Notes under the pieces: model-generated
What the model was told of the DNA's origin: nothing
The model's input: the letters and a program-made list of their open reading frames with translations, nothing else
Databases searched by the model: none
Position numbers and translations under genes: made by a program
In this document: in pieces, positions 24,938 to 33,514 of the stretch
Layout: every line of letters begins with the position of its first letter
How positions within the stretch are numbered: position 1 is the first letter of the stretch
NCBI GenBank assembly: GCA_965214495.1
Contig: OZ243958.1
Coordinates: 2,542,001 to 2,606,000 of the forward strand
Direction: 5' to 3'
Origin: JANQOH01 sp965214495
GTDB lineage: Bacteria > Pseudomonadota > Alphaproteobacteria > UBA7887
Length of the DNA: 64,000 bases

Positions 24938-26281
24938 TCAGGGGGCGGCCGCGGCGAATTTTTCAAGCCAGTGGACGTCGTAGCGCCCGGCGGCGAATTC
25001 GGGCGCTTCGACGAGACGGCGGTGCAGCGGCAGCGTGGTAGGGATACCGTCGATGACGAACTCCTCCAGGCTGCGCTTCAGCCGCATCAGGCATTCGTCG
25101 CGGTTCGCGCCGTGGACCACGAGCTTGGCCACCATGCTGTCGTAGTATGGCGGCACCGTGTAGCCCGCATAGAGTGCCGAATCGACACGCACTCCGAGGC
25201 CGCCCGGCGGGTGGTAGTCGGTCACGGCGCCGGGGCGCGGTGCGAACGTCGCAGGATCTTCGGCGGTGATCCGGCACTCGATGGCGTGGCCGCGAAGTTG
25301 GACCTCGTCTTGTTCCAGGTCGAGCGGCATGCCGGCGGCGACCCGAATCTGTTCGCGCACGAGATCGATGCCGGTGATCATCTCGGTGACCGGATGCTCG
25401 ACCTGGAGCCGGGTGTTCATCTCGATGAAGTAGAATGCGCCGTCTTCGTAGAGGAACTCGAGCGTGCCGACGCCGCGGTAGCCCAGTGCGGCGACCGCCG
25501 CGACCGCGCGGGCGCCGATATCGACGCGGGTCTCCGGGTCGAGCACCGGCGAAGGCGCTTCCTCGAGCAGCTTCTGATGGCGCCGTTGCAGCGAACAGTC
25601 GCGCTCGCCGAAATGGACGACACGACCGGACTCGTCGGCAAGCACCTGTATCTCGATGTGGCGCGGCGCCGCGAGATACTTCTCCAGAAACACCGCGCCG
25701 TCGCCGAACGCTTCCTGCGCCTCGCGCACCGCGAGGTCCAGGGCGCGCGGCAGTTCTTCCGCGTCACGCGCCACCTGCATCCCGCGCCCGCCGCCGCCGG
25801 CCGACGCCTTGACCAGCACCGGATAGCCGATCTCCGCCGCTGCCGCGCGCGCCCCCGCGCTGTCGCGGATCGGGCCGTCCGAGCCGGGGACGAGGGTCAG
25901 ACCGTGGCGGCGCATGGAATCGCGCGCCTCCAGTTTGTCGCCCATCAGCCGAATGTGCTCCGGCGCCGGGCCGATGAAGACGATGCCGTGCGCGCCGACG
26001 ATCTCCGCGAAGCCAGCGTTCTCGGAAAGGAACCCGTAACCCGGGTGGATGGCGTCGGCGCCAGTCACCTCGGCGGCGGCAATCAGCGCCGGGACGTTGA
26101 GATAGCTCTCTCTGGCCGGCGGCGGCCCGATGCACACGGCCTCGTCGGCGAGGCGCACATGCATGGCGTCGGAATCGGCCGTCGAATGCACCGCCACGGT
26201 GCGAATCCCCATTTCGCGGCAGGCGCGGTGGATGCGCATGGCGATCTCGCCGCGATTGGCGATCAGTACCTTGTCGAACAC
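24938..26281 (-). CDS. accC: Acetyl-CoA carboxylase, biotin carboxylase subunit
   Basis: ATP-dependent carboxylation of biotin on AccB, the first half-reaction of acetyl-CoA carboxylase. The 447-residue protein has FDKVLIANRGEIAMR at the start, the ATP-grasp glycine loop KASAGGGGRGM, EKYLAAPRHIEIQVLAD, GERDCSLQRRHQKLLEEAPS and FIEMNTRLQVEHPVTE with the catalytic Glu/Arg. GTG 26281 is the start because it gives VFDKVLIANRG; the frame is open upstream but only antisense to or overlapping accB. It lies 19 bp after accB in the order aroQ-accB-accC. Confidence 0.97.
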   Translation of the reverse strand: MFDKVLIANRGEIAMRIHRACREMGIRTVAVHSTADSDAMHVRLADEAVCIGPPPARESYLNVPALIAAAEVTGADAIHPGYGFLSENAGFAEIVGAHGIVFIGPAPEHIRLMGDKLEARDSMRRHGLTLVPGSDGPIRDSAGARAAAAEIGYPVLVKASAGGGGRGMQVARDAEELPRALDLAVREAQEAFGDGAVFLEKYLAAPRHIEIQVLADESGRVVHFGERDCSLQRRHQKLLEEAPSPVLDPETRVDIGARAVAAVAALGYRGVGTLEFLYEDGAFYFIEMNTRLQVEHPVTEMITGIDLVREQIRVAAGMPLDLEQDEVQLRGHAIECRITAEDPATFAPRPGAVTDYHPPGGLGVRVDSALYAGYTVPPYYDSMVAKLVVHGANRDECLMRLKRSLEEFVIDGIPTTLPLHRRLVEAPEFAAGRYDVHWLEKFAAAAP

Positions 26282-26300
26282 GGCGCCGGCCGATGCAGGG

Positions 26301-26765
26301 CTACTCGATGTGCGCGAGCACTTCGCCGTATTCGACCGGCGAGGCGTCACGAACCAGGATGCGCGCCACGGTGCCGCCGCGAGGTGCGCGCACGGGGTTC
26401 ATCGTTTTCATCGCCTCGATGATGAACATGGTTTCGCCCGCCGCCACCGGCCCGCCGGCGACCACGAAGGGCGGCTCGCCCGGCCCCGGAGCGACGTAGA
26501 GCGTGCCCACCATCGGCGAGGTCACCGCGCCCGGATGACCCGCGACGGCTTTGTCGGCGCCGGGGTCGGGCGCGGCGGCGTCCGCCTCCACCGGCGCGGG
26601 GATCGCCGCAGCCTGGGGCGTCGGAGCCAGGGGCGCGGCGTGGCGGCGCACGACCCGGACCCGCCTTCCGTCGTCGCCGATTTCGATCTCGTCGAGGCCG
26701 GTTTCCTCCAGCAGCGCCGCGAGCCGGCGAATCAGGTCTTCGTCGAAAGCGAACGGATCACTCAC
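26301..26765 (-). CDS. accB: Acetyl-CoA carboxylase, biotin carboxyl carrier protein
   Basis: Carries the biotin that shuttles CO2 between AccC and the carboxyltransferase. The 154-residue protein has an N-terminal helix (FDEDLIRRLAALLEETGLDE), a Pro/Ala-rich linker (about 55-80) and a C-terminal biotinyl domain with FIIEAMKTMNPVRAP; the Lys of EAMK is the biotinylation site. It overlaps the aroQ stop by 4 bp. Confidence 0.97.
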   Translation of the reverse strand: MSDPFAFDEDLIRRLAALLEETGLDEIEIGDDGRRVRVVRRHAAPLAPTPQAAAIPAPVEADAAAPDPGADKAVAGHPGAVTSPMVGTLYVAPGPGEPPFVVAGGPVAAGETMFIIEAMKTMNPVRAPRGGTVARILVRDASPVEYGEVLAHIE

Positions 26766-27211
26766 GCGTGCGCCCCGCCGAACATCCGCGCGAGCGCGCC
26801 GAGACCGAAGCGGTATCCGGCGCCGCCGAAGCCGCAGATCACCCCGCCGGCCGCCCGCGACACGTAGGAGTGGCGGCGGAACGCCTCGCGCGCCAGAACG
26901 TTCGACATGTGGACCTCGACCACCGGTCCGTCGAAGGCCAGCAAAGCGTCCATGATCGCGATCGAAGTATGGCTGTAGCCGCCGGCGTTGATCATGATTC
27001 CGTCATGCATCCCGCGTGCATCCTGAATCCAGCCGATCAGTTCGCCCTCGGCGTTGCTCTGGCGGCATTCGACCGCGAGTCCCAGCGACCCCGCGGCGCG
27101 TCGGCAAATCCCGTCGATATCGGCAAGGGTCTCGCGGCCGTAGAACGCCGGCTCGCGCGCGCCGAGCAGGTTGAGGTTCGGCCCGTTGAGGACGAGGACG
27201 TGACGGGTCAT
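26762..27211 (-). CDS. aroQ: 3-Dehydroquinate dehydratase, type II
   Basis: Third step of the shikimate pathway, dehydrating 3-dehydroquinate. The 149-residue length is typical of type II enzymes. Motifs are LVLNGPNLNLLGAREPAFYG with the catalytic Tyr on the lid, ECRQSNAEGELIGWIQ, INAGGYSHTSIAIMDAL and VEVHMSNVLARE with the catalytic His. ATG 27211 gives the expected N terminus. aroQ-accB-accC is a standard alphaproteobacterial operon. Confidence 0.96.
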   Translation of the reverse strand: MTRHVLVLNGPNLNLLGAREPAFYGRETLADIDGICRRAAGSLGLAVECRQSNAEGELIGWIQDARGMHDGIMINAGGYSHTSIAIMDALLAFDGPVVEVHMSNVLAREAFRRHSYVSRAAGGVICGFGGAGYRFGLGALARMFGGAHA

Positions 27212-27361
27212 GGCGCCTGCGTTCGCAGTGTCGCGGCAATGTCGCCCTTCACTATATCCACGCCACGCCCCGCCGGCGCAAGCCGGGGGCGTGTTGAAGT
27301 CGGCAACGGCGACTTGCATAGTGGGAGACGCCGGAACCGACCGGGATATGAAGGGCGTTTC

Positions 27362-28333
27362 ATGCAGGTCACCATCAACGGAGAACCCAGGACGTTCGAC
27401 GCGCCGGTCACGGTCGCCGGGTTGCTCGTCGAGCTCGGGTTCGATTCGCGCAAGATCGCGGTGGAGCGCAACCGCGAGATCGTCCGCCGTTCGGCGTTCG
27501 CGGACACCGCGCTGGCCGAAGGCGACCGGTTGGAGATCGTGCATTTCATCGGCGGCGGCGCGGACGACGATGGCTGGACGGTGGCCGGACGACATTTGCG
27601 CTCGCGCCTGATCGTCGGCACGGGCAAATACAAGGATCTGGAGGAGACCGCGGCGGCGGTGGCGGCGTCAGGCGCGGAGATCGTCACCGTCGCGGTGCGC
27701 CGGGTCAACGTGACCGACCCCGGCGCGCCCATGCTCATGGACCATCTGGACCCGAAGGAATATATCTATCTCCCGAACACGGCCGGCTGCTTCACCGCCG
27801 AAGACGCGCTGCGCACGCTGCGCCTCGCGCGCGAGGCGGGGGGCTGGAACCTGGTCAAGCTCGAAGTGCTGGGCGACCGGCAGACGTTGTATCCGAACAT
27901 GCCGGAGACGATATCGGCAGCGGAGACCCTGATCGCCGACGGCTTCGAGGTCATGGTCTATTGCAACGACGACCCGATCGCCGCGAAGCGCCTGGAAGAG
28001 CTCGGATGCGCGGCGGTCATGCCCCTCGGCGCGCCGATCGGCTCCGGTCTCGGCCTCCAGAACCCGGTCAATGTCCGCATCATCGTCGAGAATGCGAGCG
28101 TTCCGGTCATCGTCGATGCCGGCGTCGGCACGGCGTCGGACGCTGCCGAAGCGATGGAACTCGGTTGCGACGCGGTCTTGATGAACACGGCGATCGCCGG
28201 CGCCGGCGACCCGCTCCTGATGGCGCGGTCGATGAAAGCGGCGGTCGAGGCCGGCCGCCTCGCCTACCGTGCGGGGCGGATCCCGAAAAAGACCTACGCC
28301 TCGCCTTCGTCGCCGCTGGCCGGCCTCATCTGA
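27362..28333 (+). CDS. thiG: ThiS-ThiG fusion (sulfur carrier protein and thiazole synthase)
   Basis: One 323-residue protein carrying both the sulfur carrier ThiS (1-66) and thiazole synthase ThiG (from about 72). Together with ThiO or ThiH and DXP these make the thiazole phosphate of thiamine. ThiS is shown by QVTINGEPRTF, the beta-grasp strands and the terminal HFIGGG. ThiG is shown by LRSRLIVGTGKYKDLEETAA, NLVKLEVLGD with the imine-forming Lys, GAPIGSGLGLQNP and PVIVDAGVGTASDAAEAMELG. The two are joined by ADDDG with no stop, so the ThiS glycine end is not free. Such fusions are known in Rhodospirillales-type bacteria. I see no TPP riboswitch in the 150 bp upstream. It is divergent from aroQ. 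Confidence 0.93.
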   Translation: MQVTINGEPRTFDAPVTVAGLLVELGFDSRKIAVERNREIVRRSAFADTALAEGDRLEIVHFIGGGADDDGWTVAGRHLRSRLIVGTGKYKDLEETAAAVAASGAEIVTVAVRRVNVTDPGAPMLMDHLDPKEYIYLPNTAGCFTAEDALRTLRLAREAGGWNLVKLEVLGDRQTLYPNMPETISAAETLIADGFEVMVYCNDDPIAAKRLEELGCAAVMPLGAPIGSGLGLQNPVNVRIIVENASVPVIVDAGVGTASDAAEAMELGCDAVLMNTAIAGAGDPLLMARSMKAAVEAGRLAYRAGRIPKKTYASPSSPLAGLI

Positions 28334-28358
28334 CGGCCGGGCGCAGGCCGCGCCCCGC

Positions 28359-29873
28359 CTATCGCAGCGCCCCGGCCAGTATCTGCTGCCGTTCGAGAAG
28401 CCAGATCGCACAGGCGAGCGCCGGGTCCTCGTCGGCGACCTGTTCGGGGCAGACATCGGCGAGGCGCCGCACGCCGGCGGCATCCGCCCCTGTTTCCGCC
28501 GACAGGGCGTTGTCGAGGTCCGATTCGCGCAGCGGCGCGCCGTCGTCCGGTTCGGCGAGGATGTCGGGCATGATGCCGGTGGACTGGATCGACCGGCCGG
28601 ACGGCGTGTAGTAGCGCGCGGTGGTCAGGCGCACCGCGCCGCCGCCGCTTACCGGCATGATGGTCTGGACCGACCCCTTGCCGAACGACCGGGTGCCGAT
28701 GACGAGGGCGCGGTCGTGGTCCTGGAGCGCGCCGGACACGATTTCCGCCGCCGAGGCCGAGCCTCCGTTGATCAGAACGACGATCGGCAGGTTGCCGGAG
28801 AGGTCATCGGCGCCGGCCGGAAAGCGGCGGCTTGCCTCGCGACCGCGACCGCGCGTGAAGACGATTTCGCCGCCGGCCAGGAAGACGTCGGTGACTCCGA
28901 GCGCCTGGTCGAGCAGGCCGCCGGGATTGTTGCGCAGGTCGATCACCCAGCCCAGTTCGCCGTCGATCTCCCGCGCCAGATCGCGCACCGCGCGGCGTAC
29001 CCCTTGTTCCGCGCGTTCGTTGAAGGTGGTGATGCGCAGATAGCCCACTCGCCCTTCCGCGCGCGCACGCACAGCGTGAACGCGCACCACCGCGCGCGTG
29101 ATCGTCACCGGGAAGGTCCCGGTTGCGGGCGGGCGACGGACGTCGAGGCGCACCACAGTGCCGGCGCGTCCGCGCATCAGGCCCACCGCGTCGGATAACG
29201 AAAGGCCGAGCACGGCCTGGCCGTCGACGCGGGTGATCAGGTCACCGCTTTGCAGCCCGGCGCGCTGGCCCGGCGTATCGTCGATCGGCGCGACGACCCT
29301 GACGTAGCCGTCCTGCATGGTCACTTCGATGCCGATGCCGCCGAATTCGCCGCGCGAGCGCAGCTGCATCTCCCGGTAGTTCCCGGGATCGAGATAGCCC
29401 GAATGCGGGTCCAGTCCGGTCAGCATTCCCGACAGGCCGGCACTCATCAAAGCGTCGGCCGCGCGCGGGCTGTCGGCCGCGCTTGCGTCTCCGGCGAGAT
29501 CGTGCAACCCGGCCTCGCCCTCGGCCGCGGCGAAACCTTCGAGCGCGAGCAACACCGCGGCTTGCGCCGATACCGGTTCGACGTAATCGCTGCGTATCAT
29601 GTCGAAGACTTCCGCGAACAGGTCGAGCTGCCGGTCGCGGTCGCGAGTGCCCGGCGGCGGCGACACCGTGCGGTCGAAAGCGCGGGCGACATCGCCGAGT
29701 TCGGGGAAATCCTCGGCCGAATCCTCGAACGAGGCGCGGGCGCTGTCGGTGAAGCCCGGAAGGACGCCGCCCGGGCCGCAACTGGCGGCGCACAGGGCGA
29801 GCCCCAGCCCGGCAACCAGAACCGGCCGCCGACGCCAGCGGCCCGCGCGCCTGTTTCCCGGAGCCGGTCTCAA
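28359..29873 (-). CDS. S41-family C-terminal processing protease, probable lipoprotein
   Basis: Periplasmic serine protease of the CtpA/Prc type that trims or degrades envelope proteins. The 504 residues hold a basic N terminus with a hydrophobic segment ending LGLALCAASC (possible lipidation Cys), a helical region, a PDZ domain (about 165-245, GGIGIEVTMQDGYVRVVAPI), then the peptidase core with WVIDLRNNPGGLLDQ, INGGSASAAEIVSGAL (catalytic Ser) and GTRSFGKGSVQT (catalytic Lys). TTG 29873 is the only start that includes the signal and does not run into the upstream gene, which ends 4 bp away. The C-terminal tail has paired cysteines (DVCPEQ, LACAIW). Confidence 0.85.
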   Translation of the reverse strand: MRPAPGNRRAGRWRRRPVLVAGLGLALCAASCGPGGVLPGFTDSARASFEDSAEDFPELGDVARAFDRTVSPPPGTRDRDRQLDLFAEVFDMIRSDYVEPVSAQAAVLLALEGFAAAEGEAGLHDLAGDASAADSPRAADALMSAGLSGMLTGLDPHSGYLDPGNYREMQLRSRGEFGGIGIEVTMQDGYVRVVAPIDDTPGQRAGLQSGDLITRVDGQAVLGLSLSDAVGLMRGRAGTVVRLDVRRPPATGTFPVTITRAVVRVHAVRARAEGRVGYLRITTFNERAEQGVRRAVRDLAREIDGELGWVIDLRNNPGGLLDQALGVTDVFLAGGEIVFTRGRGREASRRFPAGADDLSGNLPIVVLINGGSASAAEIVSGALQDHDRALVIGTRSFGKGSVQTIMPVSGGGAVRLTTARYYTPSGRSIQSTGIMPDILAEPDDGAPLRESDLDNALSAETGADAAGVRRLADVCPEQVADEDPALACAIWLLERQQILAGALR

Positions 29874-29877
29874 GGCG

Positions 29878-30651
29878 TCAGCCGGTGCGTGCGGCGGCGA
29901 TGGCTCGCCGCATGGCTTCGATGTCGATCGCGCCGCGGAGGATCTCGCTGCCGACGACGAACGCCGGCGTGCCGCCGATGTCGAGCGCGCGCGCGAGCGT
30001 GTCGACCGCCTCGAGCTGCCCCTCGATCTCCGGCGCCTCCATGTCGGCGACGAGGCGGTCCACGTCGAGACCGACCTCGCCGGCGATGTCGAAGATCTGG
30101 GCATCGTCGAACGACCCGCGCGCGCCCATCAGGGCGACGTGAAACGCCAGATAACCACCCTGGTTGCGCGACGCGAGCGCCGCCTTCGCCGCCTGTCGCG
30201 ACTGCGGGCTGAGGATCGGGAACTCCTTGAAGACCACGCGCAGGTTCGGGTCTTCGTCAAGCACCGCCATGACCATGTCGAGCGACTGCTTGCAATAACC
30301 GCAGCGGTAGTCGAAGAACTCGACGACCGTGACGTCGCCGTCGGGGTTGCCGGCGACGGGCGAGCCGGGGTCGTTGGCGATCTCGTCGCGCAGGGCGACC
30401 AGATTGGCCGCCGCTTCGGAGCGCCGAGCCTCTTCGCTGCGCTGGTTGTGCGCCCGCACCGAGTCGATGATCGCCTCGGGGTTCTCCGCGATGTAGCGTT
30501 CGATCAACACTTCCACCGCCTGCCGCTGCGCCTCGGTGAGCCCCTCTTCCGCGGCGGCGCCGGGCACCGCCGACAGTCCGACCGCCATGGCCAGCCCGAG
30601 CGCGGCGACGGCGGAACGGGTAGCCGCGCCGTCAGGGATCGATATCGTCAT
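29878..30651 (-). CDS. Periplasmic DsbA-family thiol oxidoreductase
   Basis: A 257-residue exported thioredoxin-fold protein. After a signal peptide (hydrophobic core AVAALGLAMAVGLSAVPGAAA) there is an N-terminal helical extension as in ScsC/BdbD-like proteins, then VVEFFDYRCGYCKQSL with the CGYC active site, and the cis-Pro loop DIGGTPAFVVG. It probably forms or isomerises disulfides in the periplasm. ATG 30651 is preceded by AAGGAGGT at 8 bp, which decides the start over GTG 30660. It is cotranscribed with the S41 protease downstream, suggesting joint envelope quality control. Confidence 0.88.
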   Translation of the reverse strand: MTISIPDGAATRSAVAALGLAMAVGLSAVPGAAAEEGLTEAQRQAVEVLIERYIAENPEAIIDSVRAHNQRSEEARRSEAAANLVALRDEIANDPGSPVAGNPDGDVTVVEFFDYRCGYCKQSLDMVMAVLDEDPNLRVVFKEFPILSPQSRQAAKAALASRNQGGYLAFHVALMGARGSFDDAQIFDIAGEVGLDVDRLVADMEAPEIEGQLEAVDTLARALDIGGTPAFVVGSEILRGAIDIEAMRRAIAAARTG

Positions 30652-31118
30652 GTCGTCCACCTCCTTGCTTTCGTATCGGCAAAGCCCGCAGCCCGGTTCC
30701 GGACGGCGTCAGAATGGGCAAAAACGACGGCGCGAACAAGCCCCGGCCCCATCGTGTGTCGCTGGCACATGATCTGTCCGGCTTCAGGTAGCACGCGAGT
30801 CGTCCAGCCGGATGTCTGTGCGAGGGGATGCCGCGATGACCCGAACGAAACGGCACAGGAACGCCGGATGCAAAGTTGGAGCACGTGCCGTGCCGCTTCG
30901 AAGCGAAGCGCCGCTTTCGGCGATCGCGCTCCGTACGACCCGGAGCGATCGGAGCCGCGAACTGTGCGAATTGCGAGTGTGGGTTTGGTCTATCGAACGG
31001 CATGTCGCGAGCGTTCACGGCGGCTCGACGAACGTCCGAGGACGCCTGGATGGCCAGATCGAGCGAACCGCGTTGCATCCTTGAGACGGCCGCGCCGCGG
31101 CCTTATATCGGCGCTGCG
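30652..31118. other. Intergenic region between divergent units
   Basis: 467 bp separating the minus-strand DsbA-like gene from the plus-strand molybdenum-enzyme maturation cluster. It should hold both promoters. Apart from the Shine-Dalgarno of the DsbA-like gene at its left end I see no recognisable RNA, protein family or terminator; short frames on both strands look like noise. Confidence 0.4.
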
Positions 31119-31289
31119 ATGAGCGGGTCGGAATCACAGCCTCGCTCCGACGACGGCGCCCGGCGCCGGTCGACGCGCATAGTCGCGGTTTTCGTGGCGG
31201 GAACGATCGCCTTCGCGACCGCTGTGGGAATCAGCCGCTGCATGGAAGCCGACGCAGTGCGAACGGATGCGCCGGCCGACCGGTCGTGA
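31119..31289 (+). CDS. Small single-pass membrane protein
   Basis: A 56-residue protein with a polar, basic N terminus (SQPRSDDGARRRSTR), one hydrophobic helix (IVAVFVAGTIAFATAVGI) and an acidic tail. No family is recognised. The stop overlaps the GTG of the next gene (GTGA), the same coupling used by neighbouring genes, which supports real translation. It may be a leader or membrane partner of the VWA protein. Confidence 0.5.
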   Translation: MSGSESQPRSDDGARRRSTRIVAVFVAGTIAFATAVGISRCMEADAVRTDAPADRS

Positions 31290-32440
31290 CCGCAGGCCGC
31301 CTCACCGACAACGTGGTGCATTTCTGTCGCACGCTGCGCACCGCCGGCCTGGCGGTCGGCCCCGGTCGCACGCTCGACGCGGCGCGCGCGGTTGCCCGCG
31401 CGGGGGTGCGCCGACGCGACGATTTCTACTGGACCCTGCATTCGTGCCTGGTCAGCCGGCGCGACCAGAAGCCGGTGTTCGACCAGGCTTTCCATGCGTT
31501 CTGGACCATGCCGGACCTGCTCGACCGGCTCGACGGGGCGGCGCCACCGAGCGAGGCGCGCGAGGAACGGCCCGCACCGGGGGCGCGCCGGGTATATGAG
31601 GCGATGCGCACCGGCGGCAGGGCAGCCGCGACCGGCGCCGACACTGTCGGTGACGCGGCACTGACCGCGTCGGCGCGGGAAGTGCTGCGGAAACGCGATT
31701 TCGAACGCATGAGCGCAGCGGAACTCGCGCTCGCCCGGCGCGCGGTCCGCGCGCTGGCTCAGCGCATCGCGGCGGTTCCCACGCGCCGCTTCCGCGCCGA
31801 CCGGCAGGGCGAGCGGTTGGACCGGCGGCGCGCCCTGCGCGCGCAGTTGCGCGGCGGCGCGCTCGCACCGCCGCCGCGCCGGCGACGGGCGACGGCGCCG
31901 CCGCCGCTGGTCGTGCTGTGCGACATCTCCGGCTCGATGGACCGCTATTCGCGGCTGCTGCTGCACTTCACGCACGCATTGGCGAACGACCGGGCGCGGG
32001 TCCACGGATTCGTCTTCGGCACCCGGCTCACCAACATCACCCGTCATCTGCGCCACCGCGACGCCGACGCCGCGCTCGACTCGGTCGTCGATGCGGTCGA
32101 AGACTGGTCCGGCGGCACGCGCATCGGCGCGGCGCTGGCGGCGTTCAACCGCGACTGGTCGCGCCGCGTCCTCGGCCAGGGAGCGCTGGTGCTGCTGATC
32201 AGCGACGGTCTGGACCGCGATGCCGGCGACGGTCTGGCGGCGGCGGCGGACCGGCTGCACCGGTCGTGCCGGCGCCTGATCTGGCTGAACCCGCTGCTGC
32301 GCTACGACGCTTTCGAACCGAAGGCGGCGGGGATCCGCGCCATGTTGCCGCACGTCGATTCGCACCGTCCGGTGCACAACCTCGACAGCCTCGCGTCGCT
32401 CGCCGCCGCGCTCGGCGGCCAACGCGGCACGCTGCTATGA
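31286..32440 (+). CDS. VWA domain protein, CoxE family
   Basis: A 384-residue protein with an N-terminal helical region (DNVVHFCRTLRTAGLAVGPG), a basic linker and a C-terminal von Willebrand A domain. The metal-ion-dependent adhesion motif DISGSMDRYSR starts near residue 213, with FGTRLTNITRHL, SGGTRIGAALAAFN and LISDGLDRD following. CoxE proteins work with an AAA+ MoxR-type ATPase (CoxD) in assembling the Mo/Cu or Mo active site of carbon monoxide dehydrogenase and related hydroxylases. No CoxD homologue is next to it here. The XdhC-like genes downstream support a role in molybdenum-enzyme maturation. Confidence 0.85.
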   Translation: MTAGRLTDNVVHFCRTLRTAGLAVGPGRTLDAARAVARAGVRRRDDFYWTLHSCLVSRRDQKPVFDQAFHAFWTMPDLLDRLDGAAPPSEAREERPAPGARRVYEAMRTGGRAAATGADTVGDAALTASAREVLRKRDFERMSAAELALARRAVRALAQRIAAVPTRRFRADRQGERLDRRRALRAQLRGGALAPPPRRRRATAPPPLVVLCDISGSMDRYSRLLLHFTHALANDRARVHGFVFGTRLTNITRHLRHRDADAALDSVVDAVEDWSGGTRIGAALAAFNRDWSRRVLGQGALVLLISDGLDRDAGDGLAAAADRLHRSCRRLIWLNPLLRYDAFEPKAAGIRAMLPHVDSHRPVHNLDSLASLAAALGGQRGTLL

Positions 32441-32476
32441 TGCCCGCTCCGCATCCCGAGGCAGCGAGGAAACGCG

Positions 32477-32806
32477 ATGAACGCACAGGCCGAACGGGAA
32501 GACGTTCTCGACGCGGCTGCCGCCTGGCGGGCGGCCGGGCGCGGGGTCGCGCTGGCCACGGTGATCGAAACCTGGGGGTCCAGCCCCCGTCCCGCCGGCA
32601 GCCAACTGGTCGTGGACGACACGGGCGCCATGCAGGGTTCGGTTTCCGGCGGCTGTATCGAGGGCGCGGTCGTGCGCGAGGCGCTGGAGGTGATCGCCGA
32701 CGGCGCGCCGCGCCGGCTCGATTTCGGGGTCAGCAACGAGCGCGCGTGGGAAGTGGGCCTGGCGTGCGGCGGGCGGGTTTCAGTGTTCGTCGAGCGCGTG
32801 GACTGA
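32477..32806 (+). CDS. XdhC/CoxI-family protein, N-terminal domain only
   Basis: A 109-residue protein equal to the first domain of XdhC: VALATVIETWGSSPRPAGSQ, LVVDDTGAMQGSVSGGCIEG and a closing CGGRVSVFVE. XdhC proteins bind molybdenum cofactor, protect it while it is sulfurated, and insert it into xanthine dehydrogenase-type enzymes. Here the two XdhC domains are encoded by separate genes, as with coxI/coxF-type arrangements; the second follows after 3 bp. GAGGAAACGCG precedes the ATG. Confidence 0.9.
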   Translation: MNAQAEREDVLDAAAAWRAAGRGVALATVIETWGSSPRPAGSQLVVDDTGAMQGSVSGGCIEGAVVREALEVIADGAPRRLDFGVSNERAWEVGLACGGRVSVFVERVD

Positions 32807-32809
32807 GCG

Positions 32810-33514
32810 ATGAAGCGCGCCACCCTCGACGCGCTGATCGAGGTGCGCGCCGCGGGGCGGCCTCTGGCGCTGGCGACCCGACTCGCCGACGGCGTGCAGT
32901 GGCTGATCGAACCCGGCGCGGCGGACGGCGGCGCGCCACCGGCGGTTGCCCGCGCGGCGCGCGCGGCGCTCGCAGCCGACCGCAGCGACGCCGTGGAAAC
33001 CGACGACGGCGCGGTGTTTGTCCATGTCCACAACCCGCCATGGCGCCTGTTCGTCGCCGGCGCGGTGCACATCGCGCAGGCGCTGGCGCCGATGGCGGCG
33101 GCGGCAGGCTATCGCGTCGCCGTTATCGATCCGCGCGGCGCCTTTGCCACCGCGGAGCGGTTCCCCGGTGTCGCGGTGTCGTCCGACTGGCCCGACGAAG
33201 CTCTGGAAGAGGCAGCGCTCGACCGGCGTTCGGCGGTAGTGGCGCTGACCCACGACCCGAAGCTCGACGATCCGGCGCTGGCGTGCGCGCTGCGTTCCGA
33301 CGCCTTCTATATCGGCGCGCTCGGCAGCCGCCGCACCCATGAGGGGCGGTTGCGGCGGTTGCGCAAGGCCGGTTTCGACGCCGCCGCGACAACGCGCATC
33401 CATGGCCCGATCGGGCTGGCGATCGGCGCCCGATCGCCGGCCGAAATCGCGGTGGCGATCCTCGGCCAGATCATCTCGGTGCGCCGCCTCGAAACGGCGG
33501 GCATGGCGGCATGA
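32810..33514 (+). CDS. XdhC/CoxF-family protein with Rossmann domain
   Basis: A 234-residue protein holding a short N-terminal portion and the NAD-binding-like XdhC C-terminal domain: RLFVAGAVHIAQALAPMA, GYRVAVIDPRGAFATAERF, VVALTHDPKLDDPALACAL, FYIGALGSRRTHEGRL and GPIGLAIGARSPAEIAVAIL. It pairs with the preceding gene to rebuild a full XdhC. The motif AGAVHIAQ replaces the AGxGHV usually seen, a minor change. It ends in an ATGA overlap with the MoeA/MobA fusion gene. Confidence 0.9.
   Translation: MKRATLDALIEVRAAGRPLALATRLADGVQWLIEPGAADGGAPPAVARAARAALAADRSDAVETDDGAVFVHVHNPPWRLFVAGAVHIAQALAPMAAAAGYRVAVIDPRGAFATAERFPGVAVSSDWPDEALEEAALDRRSAVVALTHDPKLDDPALACALRSDAFYIGALGSRRTHEGRLRRLRKAGFDAAATTRIHGPIGLAIGARSPAEIAVAILGQIISVRRLETAGMAA

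Noticed and set aside
27212..27361. Possible TPP riboswitch upstream of thiSG
   Set aside because: The conserved CTGAGA and ACCTGA-type elements of the TPP aptamer are not present in the 150-bp leader.
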